A stretch of DNA of 64,000 nt, from the NCBI GenBank assembly GCA_023653115.1, contig JAMNXO010000001.1, positions 534,542 to 598,541 on the forward strand, in the 5' to 3' direction. Numbering within the stretch: position 1 is the stretch's first letter; the number at the start of each line of letters is the position of its first letter. The position numbers and the translations under genes are program-made. The stretch comes from Erythrobacter sp. (GTDB taxonomy: Bacteria > Pseudomonadota > Alphaproteobacteria > Sphingomonadales > Sphingomonadaceae). Under the pieces are notes generated by a model. The model searched no databases and was not told the origin of the DNA. It saw nothing but the letters and a program-made list of their open reading frames with translations. Below are positions 47,445-56,841 of the stretch, in pieces.

Positions 47445-48557
47445 ATGAAAGCACCCGGCAAGCCGCGCGCCGCAGGGGCGAATGCTTCCGGCGCGGTGCC
47501 CGATGCTCGCTCGCAGATTACCGGGATGATCTTCGCGGTCTTGCTGATCGATGAAGATGGCGTGATTACCGAGGTCAATCATGCCGCCGAAAACCTGCTC
47601 GGCACCAGTGCCAGCCGGTTGATCGGCACGCGGCTGATCGACCGGATCGGCCCGCTTGATGCCCGGGTCGAAGCACGGCTGCGGGAGGGCGACGAGGCGC
47701 TGGTGGCGCGCGATCTGGCGATCACCACCGGCACCAGCGAGGCGCGCATCAATCTCACCGTCTCGCCGCTCGGCAGCTATCCGGGGTGGCGGGTGGTGAC
47801 CATCTCCGAAATCGGACACGAGGTTCCCGTCCGCCAGCAGGGCGGCGAAGCGATGCTCGGCGCGCCCGCGGTGCTGGCGCACGAGATCAAGAACCCGCTC
47901 GCCGCGATCCGCGGGGCCGGGCAGTTGATTGCTCGCAAACTGCCCGATGCCGACAAGAAACTGGCGCGGATGATCACCGATGAGGTCGATCGCATCGCCC
48001 GCCTGATCGACCGGATGCAGCAACTTGGCAGCACCCGCACCGGCGCGGTCGAACCGTGCAACCCGCACGAAGCGATCCGCTCTGCCATTGCCACCATGCG
48101 CGCGGCGAGTTCGGAACTGGGTGAAGTCGTTATTCACGAGGAATTCGATCCCTCTCTGCCCCCGGTGCTGGCCAATCGCGATGCGCTGGAACAGGTGCTG
48201 ATCAACCTCGTCTCCAATGCCCGCGATGCCGCGATTGGCGGGGGCGGGCCGGCGGAGATCGTGGTGCAGACCCGGTTTGTCAGCGGCCTTGCCTTCAGCG
48301 CCATCCGGCAGGGACGCGCGGTGCCCTTGCCGATCGAGATTACTGTCAGCGACAATGGGCCGGGGATCGAGCCGGCCTTGCGCGATCACGTGTTCGAGCC
48401 TTTCGTTTCGTCCAAGCCTTCGGGGCAGGGCCTCGGCCTGTCGCTGGTGCGCAAGCTGGTGCGCGACATGAGCGGCAACATCAGTCACGAGCGCGACACC
48501 CGCGCCGGGCTCACCCATTTCCGCCTGCATCTGCCGCAGGCTGCGAGGCAGAACTAG
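47445..48557 (+). CDS. ntrB: Nitrogen regulation sensor kinase NtrB
   Basis: 370 residues, cytosolic. PAS domain at about 22-125, H box VLAHEIKNPLAAIRGAGQL with phospho-His146, N box NLVSNARDAAI, G1 DNGPGIEP and G2 GQGLGLSLV. Senses nitrogen state through PII and phosphorylates NtrC. ntrC starts 3 bp downstream. Confidence 0.95.
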   Translation: MKAPGKPRAAGANASGAVPDARSQITGMIFAVLLIDEDGVITEVNHAAENLLGTSASRLIGTRLIDRIGPLDARVEARLREGDEALVARDLAITTGTSEARINLTVSPLGSYPGWRVVTISEIGHEVPVRQQGGEAMLGAPAVLAHEIKNPLAAIRGAGQLIARKLPDADKKLARMITDEVDRIARLIDRMQQLGSTRTGAVEPCNPHEAIRSAIATMRAASSELGEVVIHEEFDPSLPPVLANRDALEQVLINLVSNARDAAIGGGGPAEIVVQTRFVSGLAFSAIRQGRAVPLPIEITVSDNGPGIEPALRDHVFEPFVSSKPSGQGLGLSLVRKLVRDMSGNISHERDTRAGLTHFRLHLPQAARQN

Positions 48558-48560
48558 TCC

Positions 48561-50012
48561 ATGCCCAAGAGCCCCCCCAAGCCGATCCTGCTGGTCGAGG
48601 ATGACGCGGCGATTGCCACCGTCATCATCGCCGCGCTCGAGGACGAGGGCTTTGCGATCTCGCATTGCACCAGCATCTCGGCGCGCGATCGGTTGCTGGC
48701 AGGCGGACAATTCGCGGTGATGCTGACCGACGTGATCCTCGAAGATGGTGACGGCCTCGCCAGCCTTGCCGCTGTGCGCGGCAGCGCGCCCGATATGCCG
48801 GTGATCGTGCTCTCGGCCCAGAACACACTCGATACGGCCGTGCGGGCGAGCGAGAGTGACGCCTTCGAATATTTCCCCAAGCCGTTCGATCTCGATGAAC
48901 TGGTCCACGCCGTGCGGCAGGCGGCCGGGCAGCGCACCGCCAGCACCGAGGATGTGGAGGCACGCGGCGAGGGCGAGAGCGATGGCGCGCGGATGCCGCT
49001 CGTCGGCCGCAGCCCGGCGATGCAGACGGTCTACCGCATGATCACCCGCGTGCTGCGCAATGATCTCACCGTGCTGATTACCGGCGAAAGCGGCACGGGC
49101 AAGGAGCTGGTGGCCGAAGCGATCCATGAGCTTGGCAGCCGCCGCACCGGGCCGTTCGTGGCGGTCAACACCGCCGCGATCCCCGCCGATCTGGTGGAAA
49201 GCGAGCTGTTCGGGCACGAAAAGGGCGCGTTTACCGGCGCCATTGCGCAGGCGATCGGCAAGTTCGAACAGGCCAATGGCGGCACGCTGTTCCTCGACGA
49301 AATCGGCGATATGCCCGCCGAAGCCCAGACCCGCCTGCTGCGGGCGCTGCAATCGGGACGCATCCGGCGGGTGGGCGGGCGGCAGGAAATTGCGGTGAAT
49401 GTCCGCATTGTCGCGGCCACCAACCGCGATCTGGCACCAATGATTGCCGCCGGGACATTCCGCGAAGACCTGTTTTACCGCCTCAACGTGGTGCCGATCG
49501 AATTGCCGCCCTTGCGCGAGCGGCGCGAGGATATTGGCGCGCTGTCGCAGCATTTCCTGGTGCTCGCCGCCGAAGACGGCCTGCCGCGACGCTATCTCAC
49601 GCCTGATGCCATCGCCCGGCTTGAACAGCGCAGCTGGCGCGGCAATGTCCGCGAGCTGCGCAATGTCGTCTACCGCCTTGCCCTGATGGCGCGCGAGGAG
49701 CGGATCGATGCCGATACACTGGTCGATCTGATCGGCGAGGAAGTGCTGCCGAGCGGTCAGGCACCGCGCGAGGCTGGCGAGGGCTTTGCTACGGCGCTGG
49801 CAGCATGGCTGGCCAGCGAGGTGCCGCCGTCCGGCACGGTCTATCACCGCGCGCTGGCGGCCTTTGAAAAGCCGCTGATCGAGCACGCGCTGGGTCGCAC
49901 CGGGGGCAACCAGCTGCGCGCCGCGCAACTGCTCGGCATCAACCGCAACACGCTGCGCAAGCGGATCGGCGAGCTCGGACTTGAGCCTGATCGCTTTTCC
50001 GGGCCGTCCTGA
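48561..50012 (+). CDS. ntrC: Nitrogen regulation response regulator NtrC
   Basis: 483 residues. Receiver domain 1-122 with phospho-Asp57 (LTDVILEDGDG) and KPF; sigma-54 AAA+ domain with Walker A GESGTGKE (175-182), GAFTGA loop (222-227) and Walker B LFLDEIGDM; C-terminal Fis-type helix-turn-helix (QLLGINRNTLRKRIGELGL). Activates sigma-54 promoters of nitrogen-scavenging genes. A 70 bp gap separates it from ntrY. Confidence 0.96.
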   Translation: MPKSPPKPILLVEDDAAIATVIIAALEDEGFAISHCTSISARDRLLAGGQFAVMLTDVILEDGDGLASLAAVRGSAPDMPVIVLSAQNTLDTAVRASESDAFEYFPKPFDLDELVHAVRQAAGQRTASTEDVEARGEGESDGARMPLVGRSPAMQTVYRMITRVLRNDLTVLITGESGTGKELVAEAIHELGSRRTGPFVAVNTAAIPADLVESELFGHEKGAFTGAIAQAIGKFEQANGGTLFLDEIGDMPAEAQTRLLRALQSGRIRRVGGRQEIAVNVRIVAATNRDLAPMIAAGTFREDLFYRLNVVPIELPPLRERREDIGALSQHFLVLAAEDGLPRRYLTPDAIARLEQRSWRGNVRELRNVVYRLALMAREERIDADTLVDLIGEEVLPSGQAPREAGEGFATALAAWLASEVPPSGTVYHRALAAFEKPLIEHALGRTGGNQLRAAQLLGINRNTLRKRIGELGLEPDRFSGPS

Positions 50013-50082
50013 CGCAGGCGCGGGCAAAGCGGCATAGTTTCGGCTTGCATATTTGCCACACCATTGTTGTAAAGGGGCAACG

Positions 50083-52308
50083 ATGGACGCCCCCCAGTCT
50101 CGCATCCTCAGCCTGACCCCTCGGCAGCCGCCGCGCTGGTGGCGTTCGTTCATCATCGCCTCGCGCCGGGCGAACATCTTCCGCTGGCTTGAAATACTCT
50201 CTGCGGTTTCGCTGCTTCTGGCTGTCGGGGTAACCTGGCTGACCTATTCGCGCGCCACCGCGCCCGATACGCTGCTGCCGACGATGCAGGTCTCGGTGCT
50301 GCTGATGGCAACATTGGTGCCGGCGATGGCGCTACTGGTGCTGGTCGGGCGGCGGGTCGCGCTGCGTCGGGCAGCGGGCAGCACCGCACGCCTGCACGTG
50401 CGCTTGGTGTTCTTCTTCTCGATGGTCGCCGCATTGCCGACGCTGCTGGTGGCAGGCTTTGCCGCCTTCCTGTTCCAGACCGGCGTGGATTTCTGGTTCT
50501 CCGACGACTCCCGCGGGCTGATGGAGAACGCCAACGCGCTGGCGCAGAATTACTACGACGCCAACCAGCGCGATGTGCAGCAGGAAACGCTGGCGATGGC
50601 GAGCGACATGCGGTTCATCCTAGAGCGCGTGGCCATTACCGACGGGGACTTCCCCGATTTCTACGCCTTGCAGGCACAGGGCCGGAAGATTTCCGAGAGC
50701 GCGATCCTCCAGCGGATGCCCGACGGATCCTTGCGCACTGCTGCGATCCTCAACCTCACCGAGGATAACAGCCCGCTCGATTTCAGTGCCAAGGCGCTCC
50801 CGCGGCTTGAGCAGGGCGAGTTCGTGGTGGTGGTCGGCAGCCCCGAGCGGATCGAGGCCTTGTCGCCCATCGATCCGGACAGTGGGATATTCCTCTACAA
50901 CGCCCGCACCACCGAAGAGACGATGTTCAACTCCTGGTCGCGTGCGCAGTCGATTGTGTCGGCCTATGACCGTCTGACCGGCAGCGCGCGGATGCTGCAA
51001 TTGCGCTTCAACATTGCGCTGGTGGCGGTGAGCCTGCTGCTGGTGGGGGTAGCGATCTGGTTTGCCCTGCGCTTTGCCGACCGGCAGGTGAAGCCGCTCA
51101 CCGATCTGGTCGGCGCGGCGCGCAAGGTGGGGCAAGGCAATTTCGCGCTGCGGCTCGAAGGGCGCACCGGTGCTGACGAGATCGGCCTGCTCAATCGTGC
51201 TTTCAACCGCATGACCGCGCAGCTCGAAAAGCAGACGCAGGCCCTCGTCAGCGCCAACCGCCAGATCGATGATCGCCGCGCCTTTACCGAGGCGGTGCTC
51301 GAATCCGTCACCGCCGGGGTGATCTCCGTCAACGCCGATGCACGGGTGACGCTGATGAACTCTTCGGCGCAGACCCTGCTTGCGCCCGAGGGTGAGGCGA
51401 GCATGATCGGTCAACCGCTCGAAGCGCTCTCGCCCGAACTCCTGCGCATGATCGCTGAGGGCAAGGAGCGCGCGGTTATCACCCACGCCAAGGGCACCGA
51501 GTTGCTGACCCTCGCGGTGAAGGTCGCGCCGGGCACCAGCGGCCATGTGATCACCTTCGAGGACATCACCCGCCAGCTGCTCGACCAGCGGCAGGCGGCA
51601 TGGTCGGACGTGGCGCGGCGGATCGCGCACGAGATCAAGAATCCGCTCACCCCGATCCAGCTGGCGACCGAGCGTCTCAAGCGGCGTTACCGCACCCAGG
51701 TGGAGGATGACGAGCGCGACCTGTTCGATGATCTCACCAGCACTATCGTGCGTCAGGTGGGTGATCTGCGGAAAATGGTCGACGAGTTCTCCTCCTTCGC
51801 GCGCCTGCCCAAGCCGGTGTTCCGCGACGAGGATGCGCTCGATCTGGTGCGCCAGGCGGTGTTCCTGCAGGAAGTCGCCCATTCCGGCATCGCCTTCAGC
51901 GTCGCTTCAGCCGGGCTGCTCGATCGCGAGGTGCGCTGTGATCGCCACCAGTTCGGACAAGCCATGACCAATGTGCTCAAGAACGCTGTCGAAGCGGTCG
52001 AGGCACGCGCAGCCGAAGGGCGGGGCGAATATGCCGGCGAGATCGCGGTCACCATCGCGGATGCGGGCGAGGCTATTTCCGTCACCATCGAGGACAACGG
52101 CATTGGCCTTCCGGCTGACCGCGAGCGCCTCACCGAACCCTATGTCACCACCCGCGAGAAAGGTACCGGCCTTGGCCTTGCGATCGTCAACAAGATCGTC
52201 GACGAGCATGGCGGCGATATGAGCTTTGCCAGCACATCCAGCGGGGGAACGCGCGTTACCTTGCGGTTTGCCCGCAATCCGCACGTTGTCGAAGGCAGCC
52301 CCGCATGA
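50083..52308 (+). CDS. ntrY: Membrane sensor histidine kinase NtrY
   Basis: 741 residues from ATG 50083 (AAAGGGG upstream). Three N-terminal membrane helices (about 35-55, 68-88, 108-132), a periplasmic region to ~305, a fourth helix ~308-332, HAMP, a PAS domain, then the kinase core: H box RRIAHEIKNPLTPIQLATERL with phospho-His516 and complete N and G boxes (EDNGIGLP, GTGLGLAIV). Partner of NtrX in nitrogen, redox and envelope signalling. Confidence 0.95.
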   Translation: MDAPQSRILSLTPRQPPRWWRSFIIASRRANIFRWLEILSAVSLLLAVGVTWLTYSRATAPDTLLPTMQVSVLLMATLVPAMALLVLVGRRVALRRAAGSTARLHVRLVFFFSMVAALPTLLVAGFAAFLFQTGVDFWFSDDSRGLMENANALAQNYYDANQRDVQQETLAMASDMRFILERVAITDGDFPDFYALQAQGRKISESAILQRMPDGSLRTAAILNLTEDNSPLDFSAKALPRLEQGEFVVVVGSPERIEALSPIDPDSGIFLYNARTTEETMFNSWSRAQSIVSAYDRLTGSARMLQLRFNIALVAVSLLLVGVAIWFALRFADRQVKPLTDLVGAARKVGQGNFALRLEGRTGADEIGLLNRAFNRMTAQLEKQTQALVSANRQIDDRRAFTEAVLESVTAGVISVNADARVTLMNSSAQTLLAPEGEASMIGQPLEALSPELLRMIAEGKERAVITHAKGTELLTLAVKVAPGTSGHVITFEDITRQLLDQRQAAWSDVARRIAHEIKNPLTPIQLATERLKRRYRTQVEDDERDLFDDLTSTIVRQVGDLRKMVDEFSSFARLPKPVFRDEDALDLVRQAVFLQEVAHSGIAFSVASAGLLDREVRCDRHQFGQAMTNVLKNAVEAVEARAAEGRGEYAGEIAVTIADAGEAISVTIEDNGIGLPADRERLTEPYVTTREKGTGLGLAIVNKIVDEHGGDMSFASTSSGGTRVTLRFARNPHVVEGSPA

Positions 52309-52366
52309 TGGCTTGCCCGATGCCTTGTCCACGACACCACGAACCGCTCACCGAGGAATTCTGACG

Positions 52367-53755
52367 ATGGCGCTCGAAATCCTGATCGTCGACGATGAAC
52401 GCGATATTCGCGAGCTCGTCGCCGGCGTGCTTGGCGATGAAGGCTATGTGTGCCGAACCGCGGCGGACAGCACCGGCGCGCTCGCCGCGATCGACGAACG
52501 CCGGCCCAGCCTCGTGCTGCTCGATGTGTGGCTCCACGGCAGCCAGATGGACGGGCTCGAACTGCTCGATGCGATCAAGGCGCGCGAGCCGGGACTGCCG
52601 GTGATCATCTTCTCGGGCCATGGCAATATCGACACCGCGGTGGCCGCCGTGAGCCGCGGGGCGATGGACTTCATCGAAAAGCCGTTCGAGGCCGAGCGGC
52701 TACTGCTGCTGGTCGAACGCGCGACCGAGACTGAACGTCTGCGGCGTGAGAACAGCCGCTTGCGCGAGGGAAGCTGGGGCAGCGCCGAGTTCACCGGCAA
52801 TTCCCCCACCATCAACGGCGTGCGCGCCACGCTGAAGCGGGTTGCCAATACCGGCAGCCGGGTACTGATCTCCGGGCCTCCGGGCGCAGGCAAGGAGGTT
52901 GCTGCGCGCTTGCTGCATGCGTGGAGCAGCCGTGCCACTGGCGCTTTCGTGCTGGTCAATTCGGCGCGGATTACACCCGAACGCTTCGAGCAGGAGCTGT
53001 TCGGCGAGGAGGTCAATGGCAAGCAGGTGCGTCCGGGCTTGCTTGAACTGGCCGATGGCGGCACGCTTTATCTCGACGAGATCGCCGATATGCCACTCTC
53101 GACCCAGGCGCGGATCCTGCGCGTGCTGACCGATCAGAGCTTTGTTCGCGTTGGCGGGACGCGGCAGATCGGGGTGGACGTGCGGGTTGTCTCCTCCACC
53201 ACCCGCGATCTCACCGTCGAAATGGCGGAAAAGCGGTTCCGCGAGGATCTGTTCTACCGCCTCAATGTGGTGCCGGTGGCGATCCCCTCGCTCGCCCAGC
53301 GGCGCGAGGATATCCCGGTTCTGGCCGAACATTTCTTCACCCGCTATTCCAACGATCAGGGGCTGATGCCGCCAGAAATCTCGTCGGAAGCTATGGCTGC
53401 GCTGCAGGCCTATGACTGGCCGGGCAATGTCCGCCAGCTGCGCAATGTGGTCGAACGCACGATCATCATGACCCCGCGCGAAAAGCTCACCAATGTCGAG
53501 CCCGATATGCTGCCGCCCGAAATCACCGGCGGGCAGATCGGGATGACAGGCGAGAATCTCTCGGCGATCATGGGCGTGCCGCTGCGTGAGGCGCGCGAGA
53601 GCTTTGAACGCGAATATCTGGCGATCCAGATCCGGCGCTTCTCTGGCAACATCTCCAAGACCGCGAGCTTCATCGGGATGGAGCGCTCGGCCTTGCACCG
53701 CAAACTGAAGCTGCTCGGCATGGCAGACCGGCGCGAGGACGGCGAGGGCGAGTAA
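52367..53755 (+). CDS. ntrX: Response regulator NtrX
   Basis: 462 residues from ATG 52367. Receiver with phospho-Asp53 (LLDVWLHGSQMDG) and Lys105; AAA+ domain with Walker A GPPGAGKE (170-177) and YLDEIADM; Fis-type C-terminal helix-turn-helix. The GAFTGA loop that touches sigma-54 is absent: LFGEEVNGKQVRPGLLE stands there (211-227). Alphaproteobacterial NtrX commonly lacks it, so it likely works without sigma-54 activation. Confidence 0.95.
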   Translation: MALEILIVDDERDIRELVAGVLGDEGYVCRTAADSTGALAAIDERRPSLVLLDVWLHGSQMDGLELLDAIKAREPGLPVIIFSGHGNIDTAVAAVSRGAMDFIEKPFEAERLLLLVERATETERLRRENSRLREGSWGSAEFTGNSPTINGVRATLKRVANTGSRVLISGPPGAGKEVAARLLHAWSSRATGAFVLVNSARITPERFEQELFGEEVNGKQVRPGLLELADGGTLYLDEIADMPLSTQARILRVLTDQSFVRVGGTRQIGVDVRVVSSTTRDLTVEMAEKRFREDLFYRLNVVPVAIPSLAQRREDIPVLAEHFFTRYSNDQGLMPPEISSEAMAALQAYDWPGNVRQLRNVVERTIIMTPREKLTNVEPDMLPPEITGGQIGMTGENLSAIMGVPLREARESFEREYLAIQIRRFSGNISKTASFIGMERSALHRKLKLLGMADRREDGEGE

Positions 53756-53788
53756 CTCTCCCGAACACCTGACAATCTCGGCAAATCA

Positions 53789-53816
53789 AGCCTTGTCCCC
53801 AAGGCTGGCAATTGCC
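53789..53816. other. Hairpin and palindrome between ntrX and hfq
   Basis: AGCCTTG-TCCC-CAAGGCT (7 bp stem, 53789-53806) is followed directly by the palindrome GGCAATTGCC (53807-53816). No U-run, so a terminator is doubtful; the region may separate ntrX from an hfq promoter. Farther on, AAAAAAAGGAG at 53893-53903 is the hfq ribosome site. Confidence 0.4.
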
Positions 53817-53911
53817 ATTATGCACTAGTGGGCCTCCGCTGCATCCCCGTGCAGCTTGGGGTACCGATCTGCGGACCGCAAAACCGGCCGCCAAAAAAAG
53901 GAGCCACGACC

Positions 53912-54505
53912 ATGCCAAACGGGCGAACGCTCTCTCCCCGTCCGATTGCGCGCAGCGCCGCACCGGCCGAACAGCGCAGCAACGACACTGCTGGCGCATC
54001 GAGCAAGCAGGGCAATCTTCAGGACGCCTTCCTCAACCTGCTGCGCAAGAATAAGATTCCGGTGACCATGTTCCTCGTGAAGGGCGTGAAGTTGCAGGGA
54101 ATCGTGACCTGGTTCGATAATTTCTCGATCCTGCTGCGCCGCGATGGCCAATCGCAGCTGGTTTACAAGCACGCGATCTCCACGATCATGCCGGGCCAAC
54201 CGCTCGATCCCGAGCAGTTCCAGAGCCGACCGGGAGGCAAGAAGCAGAAACTGTTGCAGGACGTGTTCCTCAGCCGTGTCACCGAAGCCGAGGTGCAGGT
54301 GACAATGTTCCTCGTTAACGGCGTGATGCTGCAAGGCCGCCTCGCAGCGTATGATTTGTTCTGCATGTTGCTCGAACGCGATGGCGCCGTGCAGCTTGCC
54401 TACAAGCACGCCGTCTCCACCATCCAGCCCGCCGGGCCGGTCGATCTCAGCGTCGGCGATGATGACGGCGAAGGCGAGTTCGATGATGACGGGACCGGCG
54501 ACTGA
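53912..54505 (+). CDS. hfq: Tandem (two-domain) RNA chaperone Hfq
   Basis: 197 residues against ~80-100 for a normal Hfq. Two complete Sm-like units: domain 1 about 35-94 ([34 protein letters not shown]) and domain 2 about 114-173 ([35 protein letters not shown]), joined by a ~18-residue Gln/Gly/Lys linker and ending in an acidic tail. Both keep the proximal-site Gln and YKH. Domain 2 has Met in place of the distal-site Lys and lost the basic rim residues, so the halves have likely specialised. Three such chains would make a six-fold ring. I recall double Hfq proteins in sphingomonads; not checked here. A ~30-residue N-terminal extension precedes domain 1. Confidence 0.96.
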   Translation: MPNGRTLSPRPIARSAAPAEQRSNDTAGASSKQGNLQDAFLNLLRKNKIPVTMFLVKGVKLQGIVTWFDNFSILLRRDGQSQLVYKHAISTIMPGQPLDPEQFQSRPGGKKQKLLQDVFLSRVTEAEVQVTMFLVNGVMLQGRLAAYDLFCMLLERDGAVQLAYKHAVSTIQPAGPVDLSVGDDDGEGEFDDDGTGD

Positions 54506-55827
54506 GCTTCGAGAGCGAATTTGATGACGAGGTAACCCGCGGTGCGCGGGCCCTTGTGCTGTGCCCCGATATTAAGGCGCTGCGCTATGATCTCGACGCG
54601 CGCGAACGCCTCGCTGAAGCGGAGGGGCTGGCGCTCGCGATCGGGATTGTGGTCGGCCATTCGGCGGTGCTGCCGGTTCGCAAGATGCAGCCCAACACCC
54701 TGTTCGGTTCGGGCCAGGTGCAGAACATCGCGGTGTGGTGCGAGCAATACGAAGCCGAGCTGGTGATCGTCGACGGGGCGCTTACCCCGATCCAGCAGCG
54801 CAATCTCGAAGACCGGCTGAAGCGCAAGGTGATCGATCGCACCGGTCTGATCCTCGAAATCTTCGGTGAACGTGCGGCGACGGCGGAAGGTCGCTTGCAG
54901 GTCGAACTGGCGCATCTCGATTACCAGCAGAGCCGCTTGGTGCGCAGCTGGACTCACCTTGAACGCCAGCGCGGCGGCTTCGGCTTCCTTGGCGGGCCGG
55001 GCGAAACCCAGATCGAGGCGGACCGGCGGATGATCCGCCAGCGCATGGGCCGCTTGCGGCGCGAGCTTGAGCAGGTGCGCAAAACCCGCACGCTCCACCG
55101 CGAACGCCGCGGCCGCGCGCCGTGGCCGGTGATCGCGTTGGTGGGCTATACCAATGCCGGAAAATCCACCTTGTTCAATCGTTTGACCGGCGCCGAGGTG
55201 ATGGCGGAGGATCTGCTGTTCGCCACGCTCGATCCGACCATGCGGGCCATCCGGCTGCCGGGAGTGGAAAAGGCGATCCTGTCGGACACGGTGGGTTTCA
55301 TCTCCGATCTGCCGACGCAGCTGGTTGCAGCCTTCCGGGCAACGCTTGAGGAAGTGACCGGGGCTGACCTCATCTGCCACGTGCGCGATATGGCCAACCC
55401 AAGCCATGCCGCACAGAAAAAGCAGGTGATCGACGTGCTCGGCGATCTCGGTGTGGTCGCCAAGGATACCGGCGACAGTTCCATCCCGATCCTTGAAGTG
55501 TGGAACAAGTGCGACCTGCTAGACGCTGAAATGCTTGCTGATTTGCGGGAAACCGCCGGGGCGAGGGAGGCTGTGATCCTGTCCGCCGTAACGGGCGAGG
55601 GCGTGGCCGCGCTTGAAGAGCGCATCGCCGGGATGCTGACGGGCACCGCGAAAGAAGTGAGCTTCATCCTGCCGCTCACCGACGGGCGGCGGATGGCCTG
55701 GTTGCACGCGCATGGCGAGGTGCTGGCCGAGGAAGACGCCGGTGTCGGGGATCGCGGCCCGCAGCGGCGGGTGACAGTGCGACTGAACCCCAAGGAGCTG
55801 GGGCAATTCGCGACGCTTGGTTTGTGA
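54502..55827 (+). CDS. hflX: Ribosome-associated GTPase HflX, probable CTG start
   Basis: 441 residues if begun at CTG 54502, which overlaps the hfq stop as CTGA. The in-frame stop at 54487 leaves only CTG 54502 and GTG 54556 as reasonable starts; the segment between, [18 protein letters not shown], matches the usual HflX N-terminus, so a GTG start would remove conserved sequence. Then the HflX N-domain ([12 protein letters not shown]), [15 protein letters not shown], and the GTPase domain: G1 [13 protein letters not shown]3 DTVGFI, G4 NKCD. Splits stalled ribosomes under stress. Convergent with mazG, 10 bp apart. Confidence 0.85.
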   Translation: MSFESEFDDEVTRGARALVLCPDIKALRYDLDARERLAEAEGLALAIGIVVGHSAVLPVRKMQPNTLFGSGQVQNIAVWCEQYEAELVIVDGALTPIQQRNLEDRLKRKVIDRTGLILEIFGERAATAEGRLQVELAHLDYQQSRLVRSWTHLERQRGGFGFLGGPGETQIEADRRMIRQRMGRLRRELEQVRKTRTLHRERRGRAPWPVIALVGYTNAGKSTLFNRLTGAEVMAEDLLFATLDPTMRAIRLPGVEKAILSDTVGFISDLPTQLVAAFRATLEEVTGADLICHVRDMANPSHAAQKKQVIDVLGDLGVVAKDTGDSSIPILEVWNKCDLLDAEMLADLRETAGAREAVILSAVTGEGVAALEERIAGMLTGTAKEVSFILPLTDGRRMAWLHAHGEVLAEEDAGVGDRGPQRRVTVRLNPKELGQFATLGL

Positions 55828-55837
55828 TTACATCGTT

Positions 55838-56605
55838 CTATTCGGCTTTCTTGACACGTTGCCACAAGGCCTCCTGAGCCTCAAGCGACAGGCGCGCGAA
55901 GTCTTCTCCGGCGAGTGCTTCCATCCCGCGGAAACGGCGCTCGAACTTGGCATTGGCGCTGCGCAAGGCATCTTCGGCGCTGATACCGTGGGCGCGGACA
56001 AAATTGACTGCCGCAAACAACAGGTCGCCGGCTTCTTCCAACCTGTCCTGCTCCGATGTGGCGGACTTAAGTTCCTCGATTTCTTCGGCAATCTTGGCTT
56101 CGGAGCCTGATGGATCGGGCCAGTCAAATCCGGTTCTGGCAGCGCGTTTCTGGAGTTTCTGGGCGCGCATTAGTGCGGGTAGCGCCAGGGCCACGCCGTC
56201 GAGCGCGCTGGTCACGCCTTTGGCTTCGCGTTCGCCGGCCTTGAGATCTTCCCAACGCGCTTCATCCATTGTTCCGCCGGCTGCCGCAAAGATATGCGGG
56301 TGGCGTGCCTCCATCTTGTCGCTGATGGCGGCGGCAACATCGGCAAATGCAAACAAGCCGGCTTCTTCGGCCATGCGGGCGTGGAAGACGACTTGAAGCA
56401 GAAGATCGCCGAGTTCGTCGCGCAGGTCAGCCATGTCGTCGCGGGCAATCGCGTCGGCGACTTCGTAGGCTTCTTCGATCGTGTAGGGCGCGATGGTGGC
56501 GAAGTCCTGCGCCAGATCCCATTCGCAGCCGCGTTCAGGATCGCGCAGCCTCGCCATGATAGCCAGCAATCGTTCGATAGGGGGCTGCATTGGGGTCTGG
56601 CTCAT
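55838..56605 (-). CDS. mazG: Nucleoside triphosphate pyrophosphohydrolase MazG
   Basis: 255 residues from ATG 56605, with GAGGA 6 bp upstream. Two MazG domains in tandem: domain 1 has RDPERGCEWDLAQ, EEAYEVADAI and DELGDLLLQVVFHA (the E-E-x-x-E-E-x-x-D type metal site), domain 2 has EEIEELK and EEAGDLLFAAVNFVR. Hydrolyses NTPs and dNTPs, and may lower ppGpp indirectly. It is the last gene of the operon that begins at mltB; 38 bp separate it from the small membrane protein gene. Confidence 0.95.
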   Translation of the reverse strand: MSQTPMQPPIERLLAIMARLRDPERGCEWDLAQDFATIAPYTIEEAYEVADAIARDDMADLRDELGDLLLQVVFHARMAEEAGLFAFADVAAAISDKMEARHPHIFAAAGGTMDEARWEDLKAGEREAKGVTSALDGVALALPALMRAQKLQKRAARTGFDWPDPSGSEAKIAEEIEELKSATSEQDRLEEAGDLLFAAVNFVRAHGISAEDALRSANAKFERRFRGMEALAGEDFARLSLEAQEALWQRVKKAE

Positions 56606-56622
56606 CCCGATCCTCAAGATGG

Positions 56623-56636
56623 ATAATATATATTAT
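56623..56636. promoter_or_regulatory. AT-only perfect palindrome before mazG
   Basis: ATAATATATATTAT, 14 bp and perfectly self-complementary, in an otherwise GC-rich region, 17 bp upstream of the mazG start and inside the short gap after the 65-residue gene. Could be a -10-rich promoter element or a regulator site allowing mazG to be expressed apart from the operon. Only the palindrome itself is certain. Confidence 0.4.
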
Positions 56637-56643
56637 GTAAAAT

Positions 56644-56841
56644 CTATAGTAGCGCGCTTGCGGTGTTCTGGACCGTCAGGAACCACTCCACCGCCACATA
56701 GAGACCGACAAAGATTGCGAGCCACACCAGCGCCATCTTCGCCATCTGGCTCCAATGGAGCCGATAGGACGCCAGCGCTGCGCCGCATAGAACCAGCCAA
56801 CCGATACTACTGATAATCGGGATCAGCATATCGGGTGTCAT
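56644..56841 (-). CDS. Small two-helix membrane protein
   Basis: 65 residues with two hydrophobic helices (about 5-25 and 33-55). Its ATG overlaps the stop of the metallo-hydrolase gene as ATGA, which supports translation. Family not recognised; no enzymatic motif. Confidence 0.6.
   Translation of the reverse strand: MTPDMLIPIISSIGWLVLCGAALASYRLHWSQMAKMALVWLAIFVGLYVAVEWFLTVQNTASALL

Noticed and set aside
46389..50177. A 1262-residue minus-strand open frame opposite dusB, ntrB and ntrC
   Set aside because: His/Arg/Gln-rich shadow of well-identified genes, typical of GC-rich codon bias on the opposite strand.
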